Part shown: piece by piece, positions 34,628 through 45,348 of the stretch
How positions within the stretch are numbered: the stretch's first letter is position 1
How the letters are laid out: every line of letters starts with the position of its first letter
NCBI GenBank assembly: GCA_945957365.1
Contig: CAMFKI010000002.1
Location: forward strand, 310,001 to 374,000
Direction: 5' to 3'
Source of the DNA: an uncultured Alphaproteobacteria bacterium
Lineage (GTDB): Bacteria > Pseudomonadota > Alphaproteobacteria > Rhizobiales > Aestuariivirgaceae
Length of the DNA stretch: 64,000 bases
Notes under the pieces: model-generated
Told to the model about the DNA's origin: nothing
Databases searched by the model: none
Seen by the model: the letters and a program-made list of their open reading frames with translations, nothing else
Translations under genes and position numbers: made by a program

Positions 34628-37600
34628 TCAGCCGCGCGTCTGCGTCAGTGCCGCTTCGAGAGCGTCGGCCATGATATCGGCTTCGTGCAGGCCGAAGACC
34701 ATCGGCGGCTTGATCTTCAGCACATTGTCGAACGGGCCGTCGGTGGAGATCAGCACGCCGTGGTCGCGCATGTCGTTGGCGATGCGGCCCGCATCCTCTG
34801 TCGCGGGCTCCAGCGTCGTGCGGTCCTTCACCAGTTCCACGCCGAGGAACAGGCCCTCGCCGCGGACATTGCCGATGATGGCATGCGTCTCTGCAAGCTT
34901 CGCGAAGCGCGTCTTGAGGTGATCGCCCGTCACCCGCGCCCTGGCCTGCAGGCCTTCCTGCTCGAGCACGTCGAGCACCGCCATGCCCACGGCGGCGGAG
35001 ACCGGGTTGCCGCCGAAGGAGGAGAAGAACTCCATGCCATTGGCGAAGGCCTTGGCAATCTCCGGCGTGGTGACCACAGCCGCCATCGGGTGGCCGTTGC
35101 CGATGGGCTTTCCGAGCGTGACGATATCCGGCACGATGCCCTGCGGTCCATGCGCCCACATGTGGTTGCCCACGCGCCCGAAGCCCGTCTGCACCTCGTC
35201 GACGATGACGAGACCGCCGGCCTTCCTCACATGCTCGGCCGAGGTCTTCAGATAGGCATCGGGGAAGAACACCTGGCCGCCGCAGCCCGAGATCGCCTCG
35301 GCGATGAAGGCGGCGGGGCCCTGGCCCGTTTTCTCGCGGATCAGTTCAACCTTCTCGGCCACCGAGGCGGCATAGGCGATGCCGCTGTTCTGGGACGTGC
35401 CCTTGAAGCGGCCGCGATAGGGATCGGCCAGCTCGGCGATCTCGACATAATCCGGCTTGCCGCGCCCGCCCTTGCGGTTGAACTTGTAGGGGCTGACGTC
35501 GATGAGGCCGTTGGTGTTGCCGTGATAGCCCCAGTCCAGCGTGATGGTGTTGCGCCGCCCCGTCACCGTGCGCGCCATGCGCAGCGCCAGTTCATTGGCT
35601 TCCGAGCCCGAGCAGACGAGATAGACGACGGAGAGCGGCTTCGGGAAATAGGAGCCGAGCCGCTCCGCATAGTCGAGGATCGTCTCATGCAGGTAGCGCG
35701 TGTTGGTGTTGAGCACTGCAGCCTGTCGCGCCAGCGCTTCCACCACATGGGGGTGGCTGTGGCCCACGTGGCAGATGTTGTTGACGCCGTCGAGGAAGGC
35801 GCGGCCGGTGTGGTCGTAGAGATACGCCCCGCGCCCGCGCACGATCTTGAGCTTCTTCCTGTAGCTGATCGACAGCGAGGGCCCGAGCACCGCGGCGCGC
35901 CGCTTCAGCAGCACATCTGGAGGCGTCGGGTCTTCGACGAAACTCTCGGGTGCCAGCCGGAGGATGAGGTTGGGGTCGGGTGCGATGGCGCGCCAGACGG
36001 GCCACAGCGAGGGCTGGCCCACACCGGGGAATTCGCCGGACTGGCCGAGCCGGTCGGTGATGATCTGAAAATGCAGGTGCGGCGCCCAGCCGCCATTCAC
36101 CGTGTGATCGCCGATCGAGCCGATCTGCTGGCCGGCGGCGATCTCCTGCCCGGGCTTCACCATCTTGAGCGTCTCGCGCGAGAGGTGGCCATAGAGCGTC
36201 CAGAAGGCCGGGCCATTCTCGCCCGCACGGTGTTCGAGCATGACGGTCGGACCGTAATCGTAGGGGAGCGCATTATCGGCGACGCTCAGCACCTTGCCGG
36301 CGAGCGGCGCATAGAGCGGCGTTCCCGCGGCGATGAAGATGTCCTGCCCCAGGTGCTGCGAGCGCCATTCGGGCGAGGCGGCGGTGGCGAACTGCTCGCC
36401 CTTGTAGACGTTGCGGTCCTCGCCATAGAGGCCGATGGCGAACTGCGCATCGTCCTCGCGGAAGCGCTTCTCGAGCCAGTTCCAGTAGGCCTGCGGATCG
36501 GCGCCATGTTCCATGCCCGGCGCACCCTCCTGCAGGTGCAGCAGGATGCGGCCGGCGCGGTCGAGGTCGATGTCGAACATCGGGCGCGGCTGGCAGGAGG
36601 GCGAGGAGAGCCAATTCACCACGGCATCATGCGTGGGCACGGGTGCGAGGCCCGTGGCATGGCGCGTGAAGGCGGCGAGGAAATCCGGGTTGGTCTTGTC
36701 CAGCCGCTCCAGCAGGCGGAAGGCCGGGGCCTGCGACACCAGCAGGTAGTCGTTGTCGGGAAAATCCTTGGCGCGGTGCGACGAGATGCAGACGCTCATC
36801 GCAAGACGCGCCGCCACGAGGTCGAAGAGGATCGCCGCCTCGTCGTCTTCCAGCACGAAGGCCTTGGCATAGGCGGAAATCACCGGGGCCGCGGACTTGT
36901 AGACATCCGCCACGTCGAGCAGCGCATAGGCCAGCGTCACGGCGAGTTCGTTGATCTGGCGGCCATGCGTCATGTCGCCGAAGTCGATAAGGCCGGTGAC
37001 GGAGGATGTAGCCTTGTCCACCACGATGTTGTTGTCGTTGGCATCCTGGTGCAGCACCGCGCCGCGCAGCATGTGGAGACGCGGCAGCACGCGCGCCGCG
37101 TAGCGCGCGAAGATGCGGGCGACGAGCTCGCGCCGCTCCGGCACGATGTCGGCGAGCCACGGCTTCACCGCCATGGCCTCGTCGAGGTTCCACAGGAAGC
37201 CGGGGCGGAAGGCGGCCGGGTGGCCGAAGCCCTTCAGCGCGCGCGACAGCCGCCCCATGAAGGCGCCGAGGCTTGCGAGCAGGGCAGGGGAGTTCCCCGC
37301 GGCGGAATAGAGGTCCCCCGGCAGATAGGTCAGCAGCCGCACCGCATGGCGCGACCCGCCGTGGTCCCAATGGTTGATCTCGGCGCCTGCGCTGGACGCG
37401 ATCACCCGCTGCAGGCCCAGCGTCGGGTCGGCCTGCGCCACATGCTGCATCGCGGCGTTCTGCAGGGCGAGGAAGGCCTCGTCCTCCACCGCATTGGCGA
37501 TCTTCAGCACGAACCTGGCCGCGCCCGCGTCGACGAGGAAGTTCTGGTCGCGCTCGCTCACCAGCTCCCTGAGGCTGCCGGTGATGGCGTAGTCGCGCTG

Positions 37601-37669
37601 CAGCAGGCGCTGCGCTTCCTCCGGCGTGAAGGCGGGCTTGGGGGAGTCGAAGACGGAGATCTGGTTCAC
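34628..37669 (-). CDS. Three-domain fusion: APH-type kinase, M23 peptidase-like, class III aminotransferase-fold phospholyase-like
   Basis: 1013 residues. Domain 1 (about 20-340) is a choline/aminoglycoside-kinase fold with catalytic [10 protein letters not shown] (Asp209) and metal IDFGD (Asp229). Domain 2 (about 400-560) is M23/LytM-like with H439-x3-D443, H495 and HLH at 531-533, all metal and catalytic positions kept. Domain 3 (about 585-1010) is a class III PLP enzyme with [12 protein letters not shown] and the Schiff-base Lys in [11 protein letters not shown] (Lys854). Kinase plus this PLP subclass recalls hydroxylysine kinase with phospho-hydroxylysine or ethanolamine-phosphate phospholyase, so phosphorylation then ammonia/phosphate elimination of an amino alcohol is inferred. 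No signal peptide. Confidence 0.9.
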   Translation of the reverse strand: MNQISVFDSPKPAFTPEEAQRLLQRDYAITGSLRELVSERDQNFLVDAGAARFVLKIANAVEDEAFLALQNAAMQHVAQADPTLGLQRVIASSAGAEINHWDHGGSRHAVRLLTYLPGDLYSAAGNSPALLASLGAFMGRLSRALKGFGHPAAFRPGFLWNLDEAMAVKPWLADIVPERRELVARIFARYAARVLPRLHMLRGAVLHQDANDNNIVVDKATSSVTGLIDFGDMTHGRQINELAVTLAYALLDVADVYKSAAPVISAYAKAFVLEDDEAAILFDLVAARLAMSVCISSHRAKDFPDNDYLLVSQAPAFRLLERLDKTNPDFLAAFTRHATGLAPVPTHDAVVNWLSSPSCQPRPMFDIDLDRAGRILLHLQEGAPGMEHGADPQAYWNWLEKRFREDDAQFAIGLYGEDRNVYKGEQFATAASPEWRSQHLGQDIFIAAGTPLYAPLAGKVLSVADNALPYDYGPTVMLEHRAGENGPAFWTLYGHLSRETLKMVKPGQEIAAGQQIGSIGDHTVNGGWAPHLHFQIITDRLGQSGEFPGVGQPSLWPVWRAIAPDPNLILRLAPESFVEDPTPPDVLLKRRAAVLGPSLSISYRKKLKIVRGRGAYLYDHTGRAFLDGVNNICHVGHSHPHVVEALARQAAVLNTNTRYLHETILDYAERLGSYFPKPLSVVYLVCSGSEANELALRMARTVTGRRNTITLDWGYHGNTNGLIDVSPYKFNRKGGRGKPDYVEIAELADPYRGRFKGTSQNSGIAYAASVAEKVELIREKTGQGPAAFIAEAISGCGGQVFFPDAYLKTSAEHVRKAGGLVIVDEVQTGFGRVGNHMWAHGPQGIVPDIVTLGKPIGNGHPMAAVVTTPEIAKAFANGMEFFSSFGGNPVSAAVGMAVLDVLEQEGLQARARVTGDHLKTRFAKLAETHAIIGNVRGEGLFLGVELVKDRTTLEPATEDAGRIANDMRDHGVLISTDGPFDNVLKIKPPMVFGLHEADIMADALEAALTQTRG

Positions 37670-37690
37670 GGCATCATCCTTCGGCGCGGG

Positions 37691-39004
37691 CTACCAGCCC
37701 GCAAAGTCTTTCACGGCATCGTCGCTGACGCGGCCTTGTTCCACATCGGCCAGTGCCCTGTCGAGGATGGCGATGGCATCGGAGGCCTGCGGTCGGCTCA
37801 GGACCAGCGGCGGCGTGAGTTCGAGCACGTTGGAGTTGAGGCCGACGTAATAAAGAACGAGACCCAGCTCCCAGGCACGGTAGACCGTCTTGGCGGCCAG
37901 CATCTTGGAGGGTGTCTTCGTGGCGCGGTCGGACACCAGTTCGATACCGATGGCCAGCCCGCGCCCACGCACGTCGCCGATGGAAGTATGCGTCGCCTTC
38001 AGCGCCTCGAGGCGCTTGAGCAGGAAAGCACCCGTGGCGGCAGCATTCCCCGCGAGCTTCTCCGTCTCGATGGTGGCGAGCACGGCAGAGGCGGCGGCGA
38101 CCGAGACCGGATTGCCGTGCAGCGTCTGCATGGCGAAGGCGGTGGCGTGGTCCATCACCGCGCGCGGTCCTACGAGAGCGGAAATGGCGAGCCCGCCGCC
38201 CAGCCCCTTGCCGAGGCAGACGAGGTCCGGCGTGAATCCCTCGTGGCGGAAGCAGTGCATCAGCCCGGTACGGCCGAGCCCCACCTTCACCTCGTCGCAG
38301 ACGATGAGGATGCCGTGGGCGCGGCACATCTCGACGAGTTTCTTCAGGAAGCCCGTCGGCGGCACGATGAAGCCGCCGTCGGACTGGATGGGCTCGATGA
38401 ACAGCGCCCCCACCTCGGCCGGCGGCAGGCTGGTGGCGAAGAGTCCCGCCAGCTGCGCCAGCACCGCGCTGCCATCTTCGCCGCGATAGGGATTGGGATA
38501 GGGGATGAGGGTCAGGCCCTCGGCGCGTGCCGCATGCGACTGCACGGCATGGCCCGAGATCGCCATCGAGCCCGCAGTACCGCCGTGATAGGCGCCGCGG
38601 AAGGCGATGACGCGCGGCCTTCTGGTTGCGGCGGCGATGGCACGGAAGGCCGTTTCGTTGGCATCGGAGCCCGAATGGCCGAACCACACCTTGTGGTCGG
38701 AGAGTTCGGGCAGCGTCGCGAGAATCTGCTCGGCGAGCTCCACCGCGCCGCGATGCGTGGCGGAGAGAATGCTGGCCCCCGCCGGGTTCCTAACCGCAGC
38801 CGTGACGGCGTCGACGATCGCGGGGTGCCCATAGCCGAGGCTGGCCGCACCCCATGCGGCAGAGAGATCGAGCAGGCGGCGCCCCGTGTCGTCGATGACG
38901 CAGGCCCCGTCGCCGCCCTCAAGCGCCAGCGGAAAGAAGCGCAGCTTCTGCAGCCCCGCGATGGCCTGTGCATCGCGGGCATAGAGGGAATTCGCCCCCG
39001 CCAT
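37691..39004 (-). CDS. Class III PLP-dependent aminotransferase
   Basis: 437 residues. PLP-site elements: SGSDANETAFRA, FRGAYHGGTAG, IVCDEVKVGLGRTG and the Lys in LVCLGKGLGGGL. Probably a transaminase for an omega-amino or branched substrate; distinct from the fused paralogue next door. ATG 39004 overlaps the livH-like stop by one base; the larger open frame is a shadow of livH and livF. The fusion gene follows 21 bp later. Confidence 0.92.
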   Translation of the reverse strand: MAGANSLYARDAQAIAGLQKLRFFPLALEGGDGACVIDDTGRRLLDLSAAWGAASLGYGHPAIVDAVTAAVRNPAGASILSATHRGAVELAEQILATLPELSDHKVWFGHSGSDANETAFRAIAAATRRPRVIAFRGAYHGGTAGSMAISGHAVQSHAARAEGLTLIPYPNPYRGEDGSAVLAQLAGLFATSLPPAEVGALFIEPIQSDGGFIVPPTGFLKKLVEMCRAHGILIVCDEVKVGLGRTGLMHCFRHEGFTPDLVCLGKGLGGGLAISALVGPRAVMDHATAFAMQTLHGNPVSVAAASAVLATIETEKLAGNAAATGAFLLKRLEALKATHTSIGDVRGRGLAIGIELVSDRATKTPSKMLAAKTVYRAWELGLVLYYVGLNSNVLELTPPLVLSRPQASDAIAILDRALADVEQGRVSDDAVKDFAGW

Positions 39005-39896
39005 CAGCTGCGCCTTGCGACCGGCGCGGGGATCAGCCCGTCCGGCCGCCAGATTAGGATGAGGATGACGAAGCCGAGCACGAAGGCATCGCGGAAGGGC
39101 AGGGCCGCATCGGGCAGGAAGGCCTGGAACAGTACCTCGAGGATGCCGAGCGCGAAGCCGCCCGCCACTGCGCCGGTGAGCGAGCCCAGGCCCCCGATCA
39201 CCGCGGCCACGAAGGCCTTGAGCACCGGCACGAAGCCCATCAGCGGGTCGACGGAGCCGCGCTGCGCGATCCACAGCACGGCGGCAACTCCGGCGAGCGC
39301 CCCCGACACCGCGAAGGCGACCGCGATCACCCGGTTGGCCTTGATGCCCATGAGGCGCAGCACCTGGAAATCCTCGGCTGCCGCACGCATCGCCTTGCCC
39401 AGCGTGGTGCGGTTGAGAAACAGCGTGAGTGCGGTGAGCGACAGTGCCGTCATGACGATCGAGAGGAGTGGCACGATGCCAATGCGCAGGACGCCGAGGT
39501 CGATGACGCCCGCGAAACCCGAAGGCAGGGGCACCGGCTTGGGCCGCGCCGAAATACCGTTCTGGAAGATCACCCGCAGGATGGCCGAGACGGCGAAGCT
39601 GGTCAGGAGGAGCCCTGTGGCGTCGGCCTTGCGCATCGGGCGGAAGGCAAAACGCTCGGTCAACAGCGCGGCGATCACCGCGAAGAGCACCGCGGCACAG
39701 ACCGCCACCGGGAAGGGCAGCGACACCGCGGCGGCGAAGAACATGCCGTAGCCCGCCACGGTCATCAGCTCGCCATGGGCGAAGTTGATGAGCGAGACGA
39801 TCGAGAACACCACCGCGAGGCCGAGCGCCAGGAGCGCATAGATGCCGCCCAGGCTGATGGCGTTGACGATCTGCTGCAGCACGATGTCCATGGGTC

Positions 39897-39900
<4 letters not shown>
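39004..39900 (-). CDS. livH: Branched-chain amino acid-type ABC permease LivH
   Basis: 298 residues with about eight helices. GGIYALLALGLAVVFSIVSLINFAHGEL is typical of LivH. The start is GTG 39900, overlapping the livF stop (GTGA), or ATG 39891 (MDIVLQQIVNA). Part of a HAAT-family importer. Confidence 0.92.
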
Positions 39901-40598
<698 letters not shown>

Positions 40599-40628
40599 CG
40601 GGCGTCCTTCGCGCGCTGCAGCCTGCCA

Positions 40629-41786
40629 TCAGGGCTTCGGAACGTCGGCCGGGTCCGGCATGGCGGTGAGGATGGGCTTGCGCTTGCCGTCCTCGATCTC
40701 GACGATGGTGATGTCGCGGATCGGCATGCGGTTGGTGCCGGCATAGGTGACCTTGCCGGTCAGCACCTCGACGTCCTTGAGGTTGGCCAGCGCATCGCGC
40801 AGCGCCGGCCCGTCGGTCGAGCCCGCTGCCTTCACCGCGGCATCGAGGATATAGGGGATCTCGTAGCCGGTCGCGACATAGACCGTCTCAGGGGCAGCGC
40901 CCGTCTTGGCCTTGAACTTGTCGTAGAAGTCCGCGAGCTTCGAGCCCGCCACGGGATAGCCGGCCGTGGTGTGGACGATGCCGTTGGCCACCGCGCCGAG
41001 CCCGGTGATGGTCGGGCTGTCGATGCCGTCCGAGCCGATGATCGGGGCGGTGACGCCGGCACCGCGCAGCTGCTGCAGGAAGGCCGGGAAGTCCGGCTCG
41101 TAGGCGGCGGTCATGATGGCGTCGGGCTGCGGGTTCAGCGCCTTGATCTTGGTGACCTCGGCGGCGAAGTCCTGCTGGCCCATGGTATAGGTGCCCTCAC
41201 CCATGATGGTGCCGCCCTTCTTCTTGAACACTTCCTCGAAGTATTCGGGCAGGCGCAGCGTGTAGGCGCTGTCGGGCGATTTCAGGATGTAGATGTTCTT
41301 GTAGCCCTTCTTGGCAGCATAGTCGGCGAGCAGCGTGGCCTGGCCGTTGTCGGCCGGGTAGGTGCCGAACATGTAGTCGCCCACGGCGCCGGTGATGGTG
41401 GGCGTCGTGCCGCAGAAGGTCAGCGTCGGGATCTGGGCAGGCTGGCTGATCTGGCCCGCAGCGATCGAGGGATCGGCGTCGCAGGGGGTGATCATCACCT
41501 TCACGCCTTCGGCCACGAGTTCCTGTGCCGCCTGCACGGTGGCCGCCGTGTCGGTGCGCGTATCCTTGATGTCGAGCTTGATCATGTATTTGCCGGCAAG
41601 CCCGCCGGCGGCGTTGATCTCGTCCACCGCCATCTTGAAGCCGGCGAGCGAGGGCTGGTCGGCATAGGCGAGGCCGCCGGTCTGCGCCGTGGCAAGCCCG
41701 ATGGTGATGTCCTCGGCAAGGGCCGCTGTCGAAAGTCCGGCGAGGCACATGGCGCCCGCAAGCACGGCGAAACGGAAGGTCTTCAT
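40629..41786 (-). CDS. LivJ/LivK-type amino-acid binding protein
   Basis: 385 residues. Signal peptide ending near STAALA, mature start EDITIGLATAQTGGLAYADQ, family ANF/LivJ. It binds the amino compound imported by the adjacent Liv system. ATG 41786 is chosen over ATG 41822 because it opens the signal peptide directly. The unusual location between livMG and livF leaves no permease immediately downstream. Confidence 0.92.
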   Translation of the reverse strand: MKTFRFAVLAGAMCLAGLSTAALAEDITIGLATAQTGGLAYADQPSLAGFKMAVDEINAAGGLAGKYMIKLDIKDTRTDTAATVQAAQELVAEGVKVMITPCDADPSIAAGQISQPAQIPTLTFCGTTPTITGAVGDYMFGTYPADNGQATLLADYAAKKGYKNIYILKSPDSAYTLRLPEYFEEVFKKKGGTIMGEGTYTMGQQDFAAEVTKIKALNPQPDAIMTAAYEPDFPAFLQQLRGAGVTAPIIGSDGIDSPTITGLGAVANGIVHTTAGYPVAGSKLADFYDKFKAKTGAAPETVYVATGYEIPYILDAAVKAAGSTDGPALRDALANLKDVEVLTGKVTYAGTNRMPIRDITIVEIEDGKRKPILTAMPDPADVPKP

Positions 41787-41818
41787 GGTCGTGTCCTCCT
41801 GGTGGCGTGTTGTCGTTG

Positions 41819-43615
41819 TCAATGCTTTGCCCGCTTGGTCCCGATATAGGCCTCGATCACGGCGGGGTTGCTGCGGATCTCCTGCGGCGTGCCCTCGGCG
41901 ATCTTCTGGCCCTTGTTCAGCACCACCATGCGGTCGGACAGCCGCATGATGAGCCGCATGTCATGTTCGACGACGAGCAGCCCGATCTCGTGCTCGGCGC
42001 GGATCGTTTCGAGCACGCGGATCAGCGCATCGGTCTCGGCCGGATTCATGCCGGCGGCGGGCTCGTCGAGAAGCAGGAACTTGGGTTCGAGTGCCAGCGC
42101 GCGGGCAATCTCGAGACGGCGCCGGTCGCCATAGGCAAAGGAGCCCGCAAGGTCCCCGGCGCGGGCGGCGAGCCCCAGCCGGCCAAGTTCGGCGAGCGCG
42201 ACGCGCCGCGCGGTCGCCGCGTCATGGCCCTTGGAGAGTGCGGCGACGGCGACATTCTCGAGCGCCGTCATCCGGTCGAACAGGCGGATGTTCTGGAAGG
42301 TGCGGCCTAGCCCCGCCACGGCCATGCGGTTCGGGGCCTCGCCGGTCACGTCGCGGCCGCCGATGATCACGTGTCCGGAAGTGGGCCGCGTCTGCCCGCA
42401 GATGATGTTGATGAGCGTGGTCTTGCCTGCGCCATTGGGCCCGATGAGGCCGGTCACCTGGCGCGGCGGCACGGTGAAGCTGATGCTGTCGAGCGCCACC
42501 AGCCCGCCGAAACGCATGGTGACTTGGTCGACCTCGAGCGAGGCGCCGCCGCCCGCCGTGTGGAGCATCTCGCCGGGCATCGGCTCGAGCTTGCGACGCG
42601 GCCAGTCGGGCCCGATCTCGCTGAGCCCCAGCAGGCCCAGGGGCCTGCGCCAGATGGTGAGGAGGAGCGCGAGACCCATGCCGAGCTGTGGCAGGCCAAA
42701 GACGCCGGGAATGTGCAGCCCGCCGATGTCGACCCCGGTCTCGGCCTGTCGCAGCACCTGGACGACGCCCGCCAGCAGCACGGTGCCGGCGACGGCGCCG
42801 CTCACCGTCAGCATGCCGCCCACGATCAGCATGGCGATCAGCGTGAAGATCAGGTCGAAATAGAAGTCCTTGGGCGAAAAGGCGCCGAGGAAGCTGCCGT
42901 AGAGCGCGCCCACCGCCACGCTCAGCGTGATGCTGAGCGCCCATCCCATGTGGCGCGACATGCGCACGTTGACGCCCGAGGCCGCCGCCGCCACCTCGTT
43001 CTCGCGCGCGGCGCGGAGCCTGAGGCCAAGTGGCGTTTCCTTCAGGATGCGCGCGATGAGAATGAACAGCGCCGCGGCGATGAAGGCGACGTAGACGGTG
43101 GTCAGCCGCGGCACGCCATAGAAGGTCTGGCTGCCGCGGGTGAAGTCGCGCGCGCCGATCAGCGTCACGTGGATGATGATGAGGAAGGCCAGCGTGCCGA
43201 TGGCGGCCGACCCGGTCGAGAGCTTGGCCAGCGGAAAGCCGGAGAGGATGCCGACCACGATGCCCACGGCGATGACGACGAGCATGGCCGCGACCAGCGA
43301 CAGCTGGTGCCCCTGCAGCCACAGCGGCAGGTTGGGAAGTGCGGAGGCCTGCACCGCCTTCGGCATCGCCAGCACGCCGAAGACATAGGCGCCGATCCCC
43401 ATGAAGGCGGAGTGGCCGAAGGACACGATGCCGGAATTGCCGCTGAAGGTGGCGAGCGCCAGCACGGCGGCCACCTGCAAGAGCGCCAGCGTGGCGATGT
43501 TGATGCCGGTGTTGCCGAACATGGCCGAGACCGCAAGCGCAAGGCCGCCGACGCCCGCGATGAGCAGCAGGGCGCTGGTCCAAGCACGTGGTGGAACGCC
43601 GGTCCAGGGGAGCAT
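41819..43615 (-). CDS. Fused LivM permease and LivG ATPase
   Basis: 598 residues in one frame. Residues about 1-330 are a LivM permease (FSGNSGIVSFGHSAFMGIGA is the LivM signature, with 8-9 helices). Residues about 350-598 are a LivG ATPase (Walker A GPNGAGKTTLINIICG, SFAYGDRRRLEIARAL, Walker B FLLLDEPAAGMNP). ATG 43615 is chosen; ATG 43651 in frame is possible. Such fusions occur in alpha- and betaproteobacteria. First gene of the minus-strand utilisation operon, divergent from the RpiR regulator. Confidence 0.93.
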   Translation of the reverse strand: MLPWTGVPPRAWTSALLLIAGVGGLALAVSAMFGNTGINIATLALLQVAAVLALATFSGNSGIVSFGHSAFMGIGAYVFGVLAMPKAVQASALPNLPLWLQGHQLSLVAAMLVVIAVGIVVGILSGFPLAKLSTGSAAIGTLAFLIIIHVTLIGARDFTRGSQTFYGVPRLTTVYVAFIAAALFILIARILKETPLGLRLRAARENEVAAAASGVNVRMSRHMGWALSITLSVAVGALYGSFLGAFSPKDFYFDLIFTLIAMLIVGGMLTVSGAVAGTVLLAGVVQVLRQAETGVDIGGLHIPGVFGLPQLGMGLALLLTIWRRPLGLLGLSEIGPDWPRRKLEPMPGEMLHTAGGGASLEVDQVTMRFGGLVALDSISFTVPPRQVTGLIGPNGAGKTTLINIICGQTRPTSGHVIIGGRDVTGEAPNRMAVAGLGRTFQNIRLFDRMTALENVAVAALSKGHDAATARRVALAELGRLGLAARAGDLAGSFAYGDRRRLEIARALALEPKFLLLDEPAAGMNPAETDALIRVLETIRAEHEIGLLVVEHDMRLIMRLSDRMVVLNKGQKIAEGTPQEIRSNPAVIEAYIGTKRAKH

Positions 43616-43685
43616 CGGGTGTCCTAGGTCTTCGAAGCCGGAGCCTAACATGGGGCTCGGAGGCGCTGTCAATATTTGTTTCAGT

Positions 43686-43713
43686 TTGCGCAGCCTCCAT
43701 GAGTTGTTGTAAT
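43686..43713 (+). promoter_or_regulatory. Candidate promoter of the RpiR-regulator unit
   Basis: TTGCGC (43686-43691), 16-bp spacer, TGTAAT (43708-43713), predicting a start near 43720 and a 29-base leader. Inside the 133-bp divergent region with the livMG gene. No strong RpiR palindrome could be recognised. Confidence 0.3.
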
Positions 43714-43748
43714 GAAATCCACATAACCCTCCACCCGAGCCCGAAGCG

Positions 43749-44693
43749 ATGAGCAGCACCGAGGCCACCGTTCACCGCGACCTGCCGGCACTGAAGCCGG
43801 GCCGCAGCGTGCGCGACCGGCTGCTCGAACCCAACCGCAACTTCTCCAATTCAGAGATGAAGGCCGTGCGGGTGCTGCTTGCCAATTACCCGGCGGCAGG
43901 CCTCACCACCGTGTCGAAGCTCGCCAAGCAGGCGGGCGTCAGCGACCCGACCGTGCTGCGCCTGGCGCAGCGCCTGGGCTTCGACGGCTTCGCCGAAATG
44001 CAGGAGGCGTTGCTGGCGGAGGTCGAGGCCCACATGCGTTCGCCCCTCACCCTGCCGGCGGCGCAAACGTCGCGCCGGAAGCCCAATGCCTATCAGGCCT
44101 TTTTCTCCGAAACGCTCAGCCAGTGCGAGGCGGTGGTGCGTGAAACCGCGACGGCGGATTACGAGCGCGCCGTGGCGCTGCTTACCGACCCGCGCAGCGA
44201 GGTGCTGTGCCTCGGCGGACGTTTCAGCCGCTTCCTCGCCGGCATCCTGCAGCGCTGCCTGCACCACCTGCGCGAGGGCACGCGTTTGCTCGATGGTACG
44301 GCGGCCGACCTCGTCGACGAGATCGCCTCGCTCGGGCGGCGCCACGTGCTCGTGGTCTTCGACTATCGCCGCTACCAGACCGACGTGGTGCGCTTCGCCT
44401 CGGAAGCACGCGCCCGCGGCGTGCACGTCATCCTGTTCACCGACCAGTGGCGCTCCCCCGTCGCCGAATTCGCCGACGTCGTCATCACCGCGCCCACCGC
44501 CACTTCATCACCCTTCGACACGCTGGTGACGCCGCTCCTCCAGGTCGAGGCGGTCGCGGTGGGCGTCGCCGAGCGGCTCGGCGCCGACTGGCGCAGCCGC
44601 GCGGCCCTGCTCGAAGAAGTGCGCAACGATCACAACGTCACGCTGGGCCAGCCCTCCGGCCTCACCAAACGCAAACGCCAACGCAAGGGATGA
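43749..44693 (+). CDS. RpiR/MurR-family transcriptional regulator
   Basis: 314 residues. N-terminal HTH_6 domain (LTTVSKLAKQAGVSDPTVLRLAQRLG in pieces, about residues 55-80), then a SIS domain from about 140 (LCLGGRFSRFLAGILQ and DEIASLGRRHVLVVFDYRR). SIS domains usually sense phosphosugars or phospho-metabolites; here a phosphorylated amino alcohol from the fused kinase would be a reasonable ligand (inference). Divergent from the Liv/aminotransferase operon and first gene of its own unit, so probably the local regulator. Confidence 0.9.
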   Translation: MSSTEATVHRDLPALKPGRSVRDRLLEPNRNFSNSEMKAVRVLLANYPAAGLTTVSKLAKQAGVSDPTVLRLAQRLGFDGFAEMQEALLAEVEAHMRSPLTLPAAQTSRRKPNAYQAFFSETLSQCEAVVRETATADYERAVALLTDPRSEVLCLGGRFSRFLAGILQRCLHHLREGTRLLDGTAADLVDEIASLGRRHVLVVFDYRRYQTDVVRFASEARARGVHVILFTDQWRSPVAEFADVVITAPTATSSPFDTLVTPLLQVEAVAVGVAERLGADWRSRAALLEEVRNDHNVTLGQPSGLTKRKRQRKG

Positions 44694-44700
44694 CCGCAAC

Positions 44701-45348
44701 ATGAGCAAGCCGGACAGGCGCGAGGCCCATTACACGGCAGGCGAGACCGCCGTGCTTTTCGTCGACATGCAGAAGATGTTCTGCGCACCGGGCCGCGACC
44801 CGGCGCATCCGGAGATGAATGCCGACCACTACTACTTCCGAAGGCTGCGCGAGCTCGTCATCCCCAACCAGGTGCGCATGCTCGAGGCGGCGCGCGCCCG
44901 CGGCGTGCAGGTGATGCACACCATCATCGAGGCGCTGACCGAGGATTGCCGCGATGCCTCGCTCGATCACAAGCTCTCGGACCTGCTGGTGCCCAAGGGC
45001 CACCCGCTGGCGCCGCCCATCGACGAACTCGCTCCCATCCGCAACGAGATCGTGCTGCCCAAGACGTCCTCCGGCGTCTTCAACTCCACCAACATCGACT
45101 ATGTGCTGAGGAACCTCGGCATCCGCTACCTGATCGTGGCGGGCGTCGTCACCGACCAATGCGTCGACATGGCGGTGCGCGATGCGGCGGACCGCGGCTA
45201 TCTCGTCTCGGTGCCGGGCGACGCCTGCGCCACCTACACGCAGGAGCGCCACGACACTGCGCTTAAGGCCTATGGCGGCTATTGCTGGGTGACCGACACC
45301 GACACCGTGGTCTCGCGCATCAATGCCATCGGCAAGGCCGCCGCATGA
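44701..45348 (+). CDS. Isochorismatase-family cysteine hydrolase
   Basis: 215 residues. Catalytic triad visible: Asp in AVLFVDMQKMFC, Lys in VLPKTSSGVF, Cys in VVTDQCVDMAVRDA. The family cleaves amides, ureas or vinyl ethers (for example N-carbamoyl compounds and nicotinamide). Context with a gamma-glutamyl ligase and an N-formylglutamate-type hydrolase favours an amidase role. 7 bp after the regulator; overlaps the next gene by 4 bases. Confidence 0.9.
   Translation: MSKPDRREAHYTAGETAVLFVDMQKMFCAPGRDPAHPEMNADHYYFRRLRELVIPNQVRMLEAARARGVQVMHTIIEALTEDCRDASLDHKLSDLLVPKGHPLAPPIDELAPIRNEIVLPKTSSGVFNSTNIDYVLRNLGIRYLIVAGVVTDQCVDMAVRDAADRGYLVSVPGDACATYTQERHDTALKAYGGYCWVTDTDTVVSRINAIGKAAA

Noticed and set aside
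34520..39751. A very long open frame (1743 codons) on the plus strand, antisense to the kinase fusion, aminotransferase and livH
   Set aside because: It mirrors GC-rich codon use of the three minus-strand genes, crosses their boundaries, has low-complexity composition and no recognisable domain.
43708..43723. TGT-N10-ACA in the RpiR divergent region as an operator
   Set aside because: Only the outer three pairs are symmetric, which is not enough to call a site.
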